Virus record (IMG/VR): IMGVR_UViG_3300035670_001116
Coordinates: 1 to 26,232 of that record
Origin: a virus
Direction: 5' to 3' (one strand)
DNA: 26,232 nucleotides
A program made the position numbers and the translations under genes. A model generated the notes under the pieces. The model did not search any database. It was not told where the DNA came from and saw only the letters and a list, made by a program, of their open reading frames with translations. Of the stretch, positions 15,901 through 22,423 are shown piece after piece (the first letter of the stretch is position 1; each line of letters begins with the position of its first letter).

Positions 15901-17749
15901 AGTCCAGCACTGTCTGAGTAACGGCCAGTACATCATTAGCCTTCAGACCGGCAAGGCTCAGCACCTTGAAGGCTTCGGAGATTTCCTTGGGACCGCGAGG
16001 GCCGTTGTAGCCCAGTTCGATCATGCGATCAGTCAGAGCCACCATCTCCGAGCCGGTATTCTCGCCCAGTCGCTCGATAATCTCCAGCGTGTGTGCGATC
16101 TCCATACCTGCCTTGGCAGTCTGCATGAAGCCGTTGGAGATTGCCGCGCCAGCGAACAGAGGGGCCAGATTGCCCCAGGTCAGCCACAGCAGATTGAAGC
16201 CCGATGCCAAGCCTCGTGCCATGGAGTGGACATCGTTGCCGGAGAATGCCAGTTGCTTGAAGCTGGCATCGAGACCTATAGAGCTTGCTGTAACCGCCTT
16301 CGAAGTCTTGGATGTTTCCTCAAGCGACTTAGTGTAAGCTCGTATCTGGCTCTGCGTTCCTCCAAGTTCCCTTGTAGATATGAACGAGTACACTCCAGCA
16401 GGGCTTGCCATGGCTGTTGTACCAGCCGTAGCTCTCTGCCTCTCTAGGCGTTCCTGTTCCTTAATGAACTGCCTCTGCATCGCAAGCTGTCGCTCTTCAG
16501 CTTTCTGCTGAGAGCGCATTGCAGCCTCTCGCATTGCAGCCTTCGCGGACTCAAACGCCCTGTCTGCAGCAAGTTGTTTTTCCTTCGCAGCGAGTTGTTG
16601 CAGCGCGAGTTTCTCTTGCGCAGCGCTAAACTGCCTATCCGCAGCAAGTTGTTTTTCCTTCGCAGCTACCTGCTGTTGTGCTAACTTTTCCTGGGCGGAC
16701 TCAAACGCCCTGTCTGCAGCAAGTTGTTTTTCCTTCGCAGCGAGTTTTTGCAACGCAAGTTTCTCTTGGGCTGCACTGAACTGCCTGTCTACAGCAAGTT
16801 GTTTTTCCTTCGCAGAGAGTTCTTGCTGTACAGCCCGCTCTTGCGCTGCGCTGAACTGCCTGTCTACAGTCAGCTGTTTTTCCTTTGCAGCGATCTGCTG
16901 TTCTGCTGCTCTGTCTTGCGCCGAAACGAACTGCCTATCCACAGTTAGCTGCTTTTCCTTTGCAGCGACCTGTTGCTGTGCTAACTTTTCCTGGGCAGCG
17001 CTGAACTGCCTGTCTGCAGAGAGCTGTTTCTCCTTTGCAGAGAGTTGTTGCAGTGCAAGCTTCTCTTGGGCTGCACTGAACTGCCTATCCGCAGCAAGTT
17101 GTTTTTCTGTCCGAGACCTGTCCTCTGCAGCCATCCGGCTTTCAAGTGCTTCACGCTCGGCGATATAGGCAGACCTGTCCTTCAGCGCATTTGCGTGGTA
17201 AGCGGATATTTGCGCACCGGCCTTGCGAAGTGTCTCTACCTCTGCAAGTTCTACCGTATTCAGCTGCTTGAGTCCGTCACCACCGACAAGCATCTCATAG
17301 GCTGCGGTCATCTCTGCCCGCGCCTTAGCGGCTGCACCCTTCGCCTTCGATACTCCAGAGCGTGTGCCGTCCTCGATAGCGGAGCCTATTTCCTTGGAAA
17401 GCTGCTTTTCAAGTGGAGAGCCTACTCCCATAGCGAGTGTGCGCAGTTCGGTCTGCAGCACAGCTCGCGTCATCTGGAGTTCGCTCTTGATGGTCTGAAC
17501 CACCTGGGTTCCCATACCTTGGAACCCCTGGACCATCTTGTTTATCGCAGGGTCTATCTCACGGATAGACTTTGCCAGTTCCTGGAATACGGAACCTTGG
17601 CCCTTTAGACCAACAATGATCTTTCGTACTTCTTCAAGAGACCTCCCGGAGCCTTTCGCAGACGACAGTACACCTTCAAGGTTGTCTACTGCCTTAGCCA
17701 ACCTCTCGATGTCTTCTACGCCTGCTGCCTTGACGGTGTACTCTAGCAT
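12941..17749 (-). CDS. Tail tape measure protein
   Basis: The 1602-residue protein sets tail length and travels inside the tube. The N-terminus (residues 1-215) is helical. Residues 216 to about 415 are eight copies of a 25-residue charged repeat. Residues about 520-830 match the TP901 core of tape measures (LSLAGLKANDVLAVTQTVLD and the GTDLQTAADVLVS-like continuation). A hydrophobic segment follows near 975-1000 (VVGNVVAIGSAAWMLYSAYV), then long coiled-coil regions. The C-terminus resembles the lambda tape measure end (SFFANAKGGVYDSP, AFAKGAGVFGEAGPEAIMPL). GGAG precedes the ATG, only about a dozen bases after a terminator. The gene ends 11 bases inside the M-like gene. Taking about 0.15 nm per residue, it predicts a tail up to about 240 nm. 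Confidence 0.95.
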   Translation of the reverse strand: MLEYTVKAAGVEDIERLAKAVDNLEGVLSSAKGSGRSLEEVRKIIVGLKGQGSVFQELAKSIREIDPAINKMVQGFQGMGTQVVQTIKSELQMTRAVLQTELRTLAMGVGSPLEKQLSKEIGSAIEDGTRSGVSKAKGAAAKARAEMTAAYEMLVGGDGLKQLNTVELAEVETLRKAGAQISAYHANALKDRSAYIAEREALESRMAAEDRSRTEKQLAADRQFSAAQEKLALQQLSAKEKQLSADRQFSAAQEKLAQQQVAAKEKQLTVDRQFVSAQDRAAEQQIAAKEKQLTVDRQFSAAQERAVQQELSAKEKQLAVDRQFSAAQEKLALQKLAAKEKQLAADRAFESAQEKLAQQQVAAKEKQLAADRQFSAAQEKLALQQLAAKEKQLAADRAFESAKAAMREAAMRSQQKAEERQLAMQRQFIKEQERLERQRATAGTTAMASPAGVYSFISTRELGGTQSQIRAYTKSLEETSKTSKAVTASSIGLDASFKQLAFSGNDVHSMARGLASGFNLLWLTWGNLAPLFAGAAISNGFMQTAKAGMEIAHTLEIIERLGENTGSEMVALTDRMIELGYNGPRGPKEISEAFKVLSLAGLKANDVLAVTQTVLDFSTAGTTDLQTAADVLVSVTTAFGTGAAGFERSADIIARAAADSKASVESFGEAMKTASVVGEQYGATQEDVALQIQYLAQLGIQGSAAGTAIRNMYADITGRSGQVTKILKSLNLDFKDATGSVVPLTEQMRLLSGVLSQYDAKSQGNLLQAIFGERGAKSAVASLQAYQTAAKDSSRFSNKLEEDLARVGAAGGEAAINAAHLGQTTQKAFEAAGATFRTTMFAAFQEMEPQLYLMANAFREAFASDEARQGLITLTSTVADLGVALAENLTPLAHLAMAWGAFRLTAGAVTGALAVTSAGLGQYVSMKVAATAATVAQTAAERRYAAAVAEAGVATAAAGAATAGRLATLSRLIPVVGNVVAIGSAAWMLYSAYVDKAGKSAEDYYTTKTDNIIEALEKENKHLEAVNRERLTGIGLAEAEARVKAANASADIKGSYADPITKQEDIVNPLRAKYESFNSFDKAAANSILMKLRPEEEKLNNLYKERDKQLKRLNAAEEERRKNADDAFKISLAEAQLAKQSANELVTGTKQWNLADFQGEGRGPRGPSKAQQYYDQEFEAFKKVSDAEKQIVTTLYDQRKIDAEAYYDWLQFKSQETYRMEREALSNKISELAGDPKSIKAYKEAQTNLQVLDIKYTAEALKLEQERNKAIEERLTPMQQIMSAGNERLRKATTPNADLIGIERGGQFAQDAAERVRIDNSYADMRLEVEKRYNREVVGLSEEGVALRQAVRDQELAQIQDFADKEYAIYQQNEAKKQLARDSYSNGVRRSYEDYMKSVTDYASHAATATTSVLRSMEDSFVNFVKTGKFGWESLADVAIEQLARIAAQQTMSGLGGLLGTIGEGVMSFFANAKGGVYDSPSLSRYSNQVHSTPKLFAFAKGAGVFGEAGPEAIMPLTRGPDGNLGVRTYGSGGSTGGGGGDVYIYMTTTVTAEGAQTATTTSGGNDTGSKAVAQALNAKMRETIARETMQGGLIWGLVNGR
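16505..17104 (-). repeat. Eight 75-base tandem repeats in the tape measure gene
   Basis: Unit boundaries fall at 17104, 17029 and so on, every 75 bases. Seven copies are well conserved (consensus KQLAADRQFSAAQEKLALQQ followed by a residue and AAKE) and the eighth diverges after KQLAADRAFESAK. Copies alternate between two families, for example RQFSAAQEKLALQ and RAFESAQEKLAQQ, suggesting duplication and unequal exchange. A 25-residue period equals 7+7+11, which suits a coiled coil with one stutter per repeat. Confidence 0.92.
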
Positions 17750-17761
17750 CTCCGCTCCAAT

Positions 17762-17787
17762 AAAAAATCCCCGCTAAGCGGGGATTT
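17762..17787 (-). terminator. Rho-independent terminator just before the tape measure gene
   Basis: On the minus strand AAAATCCCCGC pairs across a TTA loop with GCGGGGATTTT, and a run of T follows (ATTTTTTATT). It lies between the stop of the chaperone extension (17794) and the tape measure ribosome site, with only 12 bases between hairpin and start codon, so there is no room for a new promoter after it. The tape measure must be made from read-through, as with an attenuator. Confidence 0.85.
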
Positions 17788-17793
17788 TACAGG

Positions 17794-18204
17794 CTATCGG
17801 CGTTTAGGGCGAGCCGGGTTTTTGCCCTTGCCGTCCTTTTTCGGGGCCTTTTCTGCTTTTTCGAGGTCAACCAGCGATTTTGCCTTCTGCCAGCACCTGT
17901 CCATGTTTCGTATCAGGCCCAGGAACTCTTCGTAAGGCATCATCTTGTACGCATGAAGCAGCCGGTAGAATGGCCTGATGTGCCGCTCTTTCAGGTTGTG
18001 TGGTATTGCTCCGAACTCCCCGAAAGAGTAATCACGCTCAGGCGCGATCTCGTAAAACCAAGGCAACAGCAGAGACACTTCGTCGTTTAACCTGGGCGGT
18101 TTAGGCCTTTCCGGTAGTGGCAGGCCCATCTTTTTCCGAATAGAGACTATCTTCTGATGCCCCTCTTCGTCCCACCCAAGGTTAAACTTGAAGTGCTCTA
18201 TTAG
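17794..18204 (-). CDS. T-like extension of the tail assembly chaperone (made by -1 frameshift)
   Basis: This frame is open from the slippery site at 18210-18204 to a stop at 17794. It adds 136 residues (starting LIEHFKFNLGWDEEG) to the 142-residue chaperone, giving a fusion of about 278 residues. An internal ATG at 18129 would give a 111-residue protein on its own, but no good ribosome site precedes it, and the open frame continues upstream exactly to the slip site. The segment has a helical core (PHNLKERHIRPFYRLLHAYK) and a very basic tail (KKDGKGKNPARPKRR). By analogy with lambda gpGT, the extension binds tube subunits while the G-like part binds the tape measure. It is needed for assembly and absent from the finished tail. 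Confidence 0.88.
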   Translation of the reverse strand, partial: LIEHFKFNLGWDEEGHQKIVSIRKKMGLPLPERPKPPRLNDEVSLLLPWFYEIAPERDYSFGEFGAIPHNLKERHIRPFYRLLHAYKMMPYEEFLGLIRNMDRCWQKAKSLVDLEKAEKAPKKDGKGKNPARPKRR

Positions 18205-18629
18205 TTTTTTGCCTCTTCCTCCGTCATCACGGAGTAGTTCTTGCGATTCGCAGCGAATCGCAGAATGACTTCCGCGAATTCTTCCATAGCCATCAGTTCG
18301 TAGGCCACCTCTTCGCTGTAGCCTTCAATGACTTGGCCCTTGAACTTCAGCTTGTCCCACCCAACCAGCGTGAACTTGGCGTGTGTACGAATGAAGACTT
18401 CATCCACGGCTGCAGTCCAGGCTTTGTTTTCGGCCTTGCGCTCTTCCGCAGGGAACTTCTCGTTCAGTTCCTGCAGGCGTGTATTGCGGTACGCCAAGGC
18501 TTCCGCAGTGTTGATCTTCGCAACCTTGAAGGTGGTTCCGCCGATCTCCAGCGGTGCGCCCTTCTCAGCCTTGTCCTTGTCCACGGCGAATTCCGCAAAG
18601 AGGTCGATCAGGTTTTCAGTATTGCTCAT
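18201..18629 (-). CDS. Tail assembly chaperone, G-like
   Basis: The 142-residue acidic, mainly helical protein (EALAYRNTRLQELNEKFPAE and on) lies between the tail tube and tape measure genes, the usual place of the chaperone pair. Its ATG has GGAG six bases upstream. It ends in ...EEEAKN with the slippery heptamer A AAA AAC directly before TAA, so a fraction of ribosomes slip back one base and continue into the T-like frame. It follows the terminator at 18678-18706. In lambda the G protein coats the tape measure and recruits tube subunits. The identification rests on position and the frameshift signal more than on sequence similarity. Confidence 0.9.
   Translation of the reverse strand: MSNTENLIDLFAEFAVDKDKAEKGAPLEIGGTTFKVAKINTAEALAYRNTRLQELNEKFPAEERKAENKAWTAAVDEVFIRTHAKFTLVGWDKLKFKGQVIEGYSEEVAYELMAMEEFAEVILRFAANRKNYSVMTEEEAKN
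18204..18210 (-). other. Programmed -1 ribosomal frameshift site (A AAA AAC)
   Basis: In the chaperone frame the codons are GCA AAA AAC TAA. The heptamer A AAA AAC fits the X XXY YYZ rule, and slipping back one base leads into the open T-like frame with CTA ATA GAG. A weak stem (CAAG with CTTG, plus two G-U pairs) can form shortly downstream. Position at the G/T junction is as expected for tail chaperones. Confidence 0.9.
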
Positions 18630-18654
18630 GTAGTGCTCCAGTTAAGACCAGCTG

Positions 18655-18660
18655 ATTGTA
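18655..18660 (-). promoter_or_regulatory. Possible -10 box upstream of the chaperone gene
   Basis: TACAAT on the minus strand matches the -10 consensus at five of six positions and lies between the terminator at 18678-18706 and the chaperone start at 18629. No good -35 box is found at normal spacing, so this is a weak candidate for restarting transcription after the terminator. Confidence 0.22.
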
Positions 18661-18677
18661 TGCGATGTCTGACCATT

Positions 18678-18706
18678 AAAAAAGCCCCTTCCTTTCGGAA
18701 GGGGCC
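18678..18706 (-). terminator. Rho-independent terminator after the tail tube gene
   Basis: On the minus strand GCCCCTTCC pairs with GGAAGGGGC across a GAAA tetraloop and is followed by TTTTTT. It lies 34 bases after the tail tube stop. A strong terminator here keeps tube transcripts abundant relative to the chaperone and tape measure transcripts. Confidence 0.9.
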
Positions 18707-18739
18707 TAAGGTGCCGGTTGTCAAGGCCGGACTGGAGCA

Positions 18740-19957
18740 TCAGGGGAATTTGATGCGGTCCACGAAGAGCACGCCACCGTTGATCTTGGCGTCGGTGGAG
18801 TTGATCTGCAAGCCTGTCAGCTCCACGGAAGCAAGCACGTCCTGGTTGTTGCCCTGAATCGAGGTCTCGTGGCTGGTGATGTTCGCCTTGGGGTACGTGA
18901 ACACGTAGCCGTAGCCTTCGGAGTCGAAAGCAGTCATCGCAACTTCCACGTTCTCGTTGTCAACGAATTGGTCGTACAACGTGTCTTCCTGGCTGAAGTA
19001 GATTTCAGCGCTCATGGTGGTTGTGATGTTGCCGTTGCCGATGCCCACAGCGCCTGCCACGCCGTTAGCGTCTGCAGAGCACATCGCATTCTGCTGGCGC
19101 AGGTTGTTGTCGTAGCTCAGAGCCAAGCTCGACAGGAAAGTGCCGGTCAGAGGCTGCTTGTCCACCCAGATACCGCACACGGTTCCGGTCATGCCGGTCA
19201 TCACGCGGCGCTCTTGAAGAGCTTCCTGCGTTCCAGGCAGCACGGTAGCGGCAGTCTTCTTGGTGCCGTCGCGGCCCATGAACTGGAACTCGCCAGTGGT
19301 CAGCGCACCTTGCGCGGCATTGATAGCCATGCTCGACACGTTCATGCCTCGGTAGGCACGGAACACGCCCACATCCGAGAATTCCTTCTCGATGGTGTAC
19401 GAGCGGCGCTCCACGCCGTTGCGCAGACGGCTTCCCAGGATGTACACCCCGGTCATCACACCGGCCTCCGCAGGCGTCGAGGCGTCCAGCTTGATCAGCT
19501 GTGCCTGGATGGCATCGGCAGCATCGGAGATGCGCAGCAGTCGGCGGTAGTTCTTTTCACCCACGGGCGAAGAGATGCCGATGAACTGGCCGCGTACCAG
19601 ATTCGCCACAGGGAAGGCTCCAGTGGCAATGCTCAGCTCGGTAGCTGTGGCCGTGATCTCCAACGGAGTCACGTCTTCAGCCGCCCACGCACCCTGCAGA
19701 GCTGCCTCGATCAGGTAGTCATAGGTCGTGGCCTTGAACTCGATATTCACGCCGCCACTCGCGGAAGCGGTAGTGGGCACCATGTCGGACACGCCGCGAT
19801 TCGGATTGATTTCTTCCGAAGCGGTCTTCTCGATCTGGTACGTCAGACTCTCGCCCGTGAAGGGCAACAGCTTGTGGTTTCCCACTGTCGGTGTAACACC
19901 GAATAGGGTTTCTTGGGCAATCCGCAGGATGCCACGGGAAGAGGATGCAAGTTCCAT
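18740..19957 (-). CDS. Major tail tube protein
   Basis: The 405-residue beta-rich protein fits the phage tail tube family: an N-terminal GILRIAQETLFGVTPTVGNH stretch, a central region with YTIEKEFSDVGVFRAYRGM and GEFQFMGRDGTKK, and a C-terminal domain with SLALSYDNNLRQQNA and QGNNQDVLASVELTGLQINS. It polymerises in rings around the tape measure to make the tube. Position between tail terminator and chaperones supports this. The length, about 400 residues, suggests an added outer domain beyond the core tube fold. GGAG lies six bases before the ATG, and a strong terminator follows the gene, consistent with high expression. Confidence 0.92.
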   Translation of the reverse strand: MELASSSRGILRIAQETLFGVTPTVGNHKLLPFTGESLTYQIEKTASEEINPNRGVSDMVPTTASASGGVNIEFKATTYDYLIEAALQGAWAAEDVTPLEITATATELSIATGAFPVANLVRGQFIGISSPVGEKNYRRLLRISDAADAIQAQLIKLDASTPAEAGVMTGVYILGSRLRNGVERRSYTIEKEFSDVGVFRAYRGMNVSSMAINAAQGALTTGEFQFMGRDGTKKTAATVLPGTQEALQERRVMTGMTGTVCGIWVDKQPLTGTFLSSLALSYDNNLRQQNAMCSADANGVAGAVGIGNGNITTTMSAEIYFSQEDTLYDQFVDNENVEVAMTAFDSEGYGYVFTYPKANITSHETSIQGNNQDVLASVELTGLQINSTDAKINGGVLFVDRIKFP

Positions 19958-19985
19958 GGGTTTCTCCAGTTCTCGCTAGGTTACG

Positions 19986-20008
19986 GCCTGCCCGACCAGC
20001 GGGCAAGC
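19986..20008 (-). other. Hairpin between tail terminator and tail tube genes
   Basis: GCCTGCCCG (19986-19994) pairs with CGGGCAAGC (20000-20008) across a five-base loop, with one weak pair on the sense strand. There is no T-run after it, so it is not a normal terminator. It may be an RNA processing or stabilising structure ahead of the highly expressed tube gene. Confidence 0.5.
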
Positions 20009-20024
20009 ATTCGAGGTTACGGTT

Positions 20025-20459
20025 TCAGCGCTTTGATGTGTCAAACCAGAAGGGTGTAACTAGCCCCTCTTCTTGCCAGCCCTCACGAGGGCCGTTTGGC
20101 GGGCTTACCTGTCGTGTAGGGTACGTCCTGACTGGAAACATGCTGTCGTTACTCGTGAAGAGTCTCGTAGCTGCATCCAGCACATTATTCACAGTAATAA
20201 GTCCCTGTCCATCGCCCTCCTTATAGCAACATTCAAGTTGGATGGTGCCCATCAGTCGTGTTGGTGCATCTGGACCAATCCCGACATCATCACCGTCGAT
20301 GTAAATGAGCTTGAGGTTGACATAGGCGCTCTTGTCCGTGGAAACATCCACCGGAGCCGACCCAGGCCACTGCACCCTCACGGCAGGGAAGTCTGTGTCC
20401 ATGACAGCCTTCAGCGCTGTCACAATCTTTTTACGTACATCTTCTCTTGTGACTATCAT
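20025..20459 (-). CDS. Tail terminator-like protein (U-like)
   Basis: The 144-residue protein has the form of small tail terminator proteins: an N-terminal helix (MIVTREDVRKKIVTALKAVM), a strand with AVRVQWPGSAP, and a long beta section (AYVNLKLIYIDGDDVGIGPD) ending in FWFDTSKR. Such proteins cap the growing tube and join it to the neck. It is directly upstream of the tail tube gene and starts in an ATGA overlap with the preceding completion gene; its own ribosome site is weak, so coupling is likely. The fold assignment is from pattern and place, not from a strong motif. Confidence 0.78.
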   Translation of the reverse strand: MIVTREDVRKKIVTALKAVMDTDFPAVRVQWPGSAPVDVSTDKSAYVNLKLIYIDGDDVGIGPDAPTRLMGTIQLECCYKEGDGQGLITVNNVLDAATRLFTSNDSMFPVRTYPTRQVSPPNGPREGWQEEGLVTPFWFDTSKR

Positions 20460-20977
20460 CGGATGGCTTTCTTGATCAACTTCTTGCTGCTGTACTTCAT
20501 GTCAAGGTATCCCAGCATCGCCACACCGCCGTAAGATGCAAGTCGGTTGACATCACGGATAGGCTTGCCGAACGGACCTACGCCGCGCTCTACCTCTTCT
20601 GCGTATGGCATCCTATTCACGAACTTGACAATGGAGTTGTAGCGAATATCCTTGATCTTCGCAAGTTCCCTAGCGACCGTCATAGTGACCGCAGGGTCAG
20701 ACCCCATCTGAAAAGGCTCGGGGTCTCTACGGTTGGCACTCTCTCGGGCTTGCCATGCGGGATTCTTGATCGAGTAAGGCGCAGGTGACTTGGAGCCGTG
20801 AAATTCAATGCCCCAGTGCAGGGCAAGTTCACCACTCCACTGTGGTGTATGCGCGACAAGGTCCAAGAACATCGTCTTGACAAGGTTCTGGTGCGTTGCC
20901 GTCACAGAGCCTTTCAGCTTCTCAATGTCCTTGCGCATCTTTGCGACAAGTTCTCTGGAACCTTTGCGCTCTATCAT
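20456..20977 (-). CDS. HK97 gp10-like neck/tail completion protein
   Basis: The 173-residue basic protein begins with a helical region (RELVAKMRKDIEKLKGSVTA), then has HTPQWSGELALHWGIEF, a tyrosine- and glycine-containing middle, and VKFVNRMPYAEEVERGVG. The pattern 'T-P-x-W-S-G-x-L' followed by 'N-x-x-x-Y-A-x-x-x-E-x-G' is typical of gp10/minor tail completion proteins that join tail to head. It starts and ends in ATGA overlaps between a connector gene and the tail terminator gene. A role in the neck is well supported by order. The exact ring it forms cannot be told. Confidence 0.78.
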   Translation of the reverse strand: MIERKGSRELVAKMRKDIEKLKGSVTATHQNLVKTMFLDLVAHTPQWSGELALHWGIEFHGSKSPAPYSIKNPAWQARESANRRDPEPFQMGSDPAVTMTVARELAKIKDIRYNSIVKFVNRMPYAEEVERGVGPFGKPIRDVNRLASYGGVAMLGYLDMKYSSKKLIKKAIR

Positions 20978-21813
20978 GCCACTCTCCGTATATGCAGGCC
21001 GTAGCCTCCTTCGAGCTTCTGCCTAGCAAGTACCGTCCATGTCTCGCCGGCTATCACAACTTCGCCTTGGTGTTCGAATTCTGGTATGTCTTCCACGATC
21101 AGCGTCTTGTCGCCAGCGTAGTTCAGCGGCTGCGCCTGATCAAGCCTTCTGAAGAATTGGTAGCGCTCTATGAGCAGGCCTGGGTGCTGCGTACTCGGCG
21201 AGTTGGTCAGCGTTATAGGGTCGCGGACTCCAGGCCTTTCAACTGTGACAGGTCCTCCAGGCTTTTCTCCACCAGCCAGCAAGTCTGCTTCCACAAACAT
21301 GAAGCCCTCAGCAACCTCGGACGCCATTCTCGCGTGCCAGATGTTGTCTCCAACCTTGAAGAATTTCCCGTAGAGGTCTGTCTCGCTGAGCGCGAAGCTG
21401 AACTCATAATAAGGCTCCAGCTCAGATGTCGCAGCTTCTGCCGTATTCTTCGTCCAACGAGAGAACGCATAAGCCTGTCTGGGCGTGGCCGGGGCCTGCA
21501 GCAACTCGGCGGCGTTCAGGATGCTATACAGGTGGTGGCACTTGCGCGCCGACATGGTCTGCCTGATCACCTGACCCTGGAAGCCGTCACGGATGGGGTC
21601 TGACAGCACCCACTGCTCGTCGTACAGCGTAACGACACGGCGCGCAGGCAGCACCAGCTCCGGTGCCAGCGACACGGTACGGCGTCGAATGAACGAGCCG
21701 TCCAGCTGGGCACCGTCATAGGTAGCGAACTGGCCGTCATATAGGTAGACTCCCGTGTAGGCGTCGTACAGAGGGTCGTTGTCAAAGAACGAAGATGCAA
21801 CAGCAAGGTCCAT
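20974..21813 (-). CDS. Putative virion/connector protein of unknown function
   Basis: The 279-residue protein is rich in beta segments and aromatic residues. The early region is tyrosine-rich (NDPLYDAYTGVYLYDGQFAT), the middle contains PYYEFSFALSETDLYGKFFK and the end EVVIAGETWTVLARQKLEGG. I do not recognise a family. It begins one base after the preceding stop, with GGGAG six bases before the ATG, and ends in an ATGA overlap with the completion protein. Its place between the head and tail genes suggests a neck or head-surface structural protein. Length is greater than that of usual head-tail adaptors. Confidence 0.65.
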   Translation of the reverse strand: MDLAVASSFFDNDPLYDAYTGVYLYDGQFATYDGAQLDGSFIRRRTVSLAPELVLPARRVVTLYDEQWVLSDPIRDGFQGQVIRQTMSARKCHHLYSILNAAELLQAPATPRQAYAFSRWTKNTAEAATSELEPYYEFSFALSETDLYGKFFKVGDNIWHARMASEVAEGFMFVEADLLAGGEKPGGPVTVERPGVRDPITLTNSPSTQHPGLLIERYQFFRRLDQAQPLNYAGDKTLIVEDIPEFEHQGEVVIAGETWTVLARQKLEGGYGLHIRRVA

Positions 21814-21814
21814 C

Positions 21815-22339
21815 TTACTCTCCCGTCACAGGGTCTGTTCCAAGCTCTGCGACTGCTGTCTGGTAGAAAACAGGTGTAGTCGTGGGAATCTCTTCTCCGT
21901 ACTCTTCCAGCTTCTCCAGCAATTCGTCGCCCAGGGCAGTCATCGCGTTCAGCAGCTCGCCCTTGATCTCGTCAAAGGCTGTCTGCACGCGCTCTTGCTC
22001 TGCCTTGCCGTCGCCGATCTTGCGCATGCCGAAGATGGGCAGCGAAGGTGCAAGTAGCATCGCAGCAGCGTAGCACGAATAGACCTGGGTCAGGCCGTAT
22101 ATCTTGCGCTCCAGCTTCGTCAGTGGAGGGTTGTTGTCTGGGTCTGTCTCGTTAAGCTGCTTCTTAGCTTTCAGAGCCTCGAACACATCAGGTATGCCAG
22201 TGTACAGACTCTCCAGCTGTGTCTCAAGCTGTACCGCGTAAACTGGTAGCAGTATTGTCTCGTCTTTCAGCTCCTTGACAGACACACCGAGCAGCGCTCG
22301 AATGTCGTTTGTCGAAGGGATATAGTCTGTCATCTGCAT
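21815..22339 (-). CDS. Putative head-tail connector protein
   Basis: The 174-residue mainly helical protein starts IPSTNDIRALLGVSVKELKD, has a TKLERKIYGLTQVYSCYAAA helix and a long charged helix (ERVQTAFDEIKGELLNAMTA). Small helical proteins at this position often form the adaptor ring below the portal (lambda FII or HK97 gp6 type), but I see no decisive motif. It is the first gene of the connector/tail segment. GAGG lies six bases before the ATG, and a good promoter (22387-22359) lies just upstream. It is separated from the head genes by the plus-strand ribbon-helix-helix gene. Confidence 0.6.
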   Translation of the reverse strand: MQMTDYIPSTNDIRALLGVSVKELKDETILLPVYAVQLETQLESLYTGIPDVFEALKAKKQLNETDPDNNPPLTKLERKIYGLTQVYSCYAAAMLLAPSLPIFGMRKIGDGKAEQERVQTAFDEIKGELLNAMTALGDELLEKLEEYGEEIPTTTPVFYQTAVAELGTDPVTGE

Positions 22340-22358
22340 GTTGCACCTCTTTGCTGCG

Positions 22359-22387
22359 ATTCTAAGTTACACGCTTGCAAGTGTCAC
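22359..22387 (-). promoter_or_regulatory. Sigma70-type promoter for the connector/tail genes
   Basis: On the minus strand GTGACA (22387-22382), a 17-base spacer and TAGAAT (22364-22359) each match consensus at five of six positions. It points into the gene starting at 22339, about 20 bases on, giving a very short leader. The -35 box lies inside the perfect inverted repeat at 22378-22390. Confidence 0.6.
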
Positions 22388-22403
22388 TTGGACAGGTTAC
22401 ACT
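22375..22403 (+). promoter_or_regulatory. Possible promoter for the plus-strand ribbon-helix-helix gene
   Basis: TTGCAA (22375-22380), a 17-base spacer and TACACT (22398-22403) match the -35 and -10 consensus at four of six positions each. The start would fall about 12-15 bases before the ATG at 22424. It is divergent from, and overlaps, the minus-strand promoter. Confidence 0.35.
22378..22390. promoter_or_regulatory. Inverted repeat, possible operator in a divergent promoter
   Basis: CAAGTG-T-CACTTG is a perfect inverted repeat. It covers the -35 box of the minus promoter and touches the -35 box and spacer of the plus one. Further copies of the half-site lie at 22399-22404 (ACACTT), and GTTACAC occurs twice exactly 30 bases apart (22366 and 22396). 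Six-base half-sites suit a ribbon-helix-helix dimer. Confidence 0.5.
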
Positions 22404-22423
22404 TCGACCAAGTTGGAGTTGCC

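Noticed and set aside
17794-18129. Independent 111-residue gene starting at the ATG at 18129
   Set aside because: No suitable ribosome site precedes this ATG, and the frame is open upstream exactly to a slippery heptamer, so production by frameshift from the chaperone gene is the better explanation.
18869-19906. 345-codon plus-strand open frame opposite the tail tube gene
   Set aside because: Shadow of the minus-strand gene, with unusual His/Arg/Gln-rich composition and no ribosome site.
22388-22423. Upstream ATG at 22388 as start of the ribbon-helix-helix gene
   Set aside because: There is no ribosome site, and it would overlap the inverted repeat and promoter elements. The ATG at 22424 has GGAG six bases upstream and starts at the fold's natural N-terminus.
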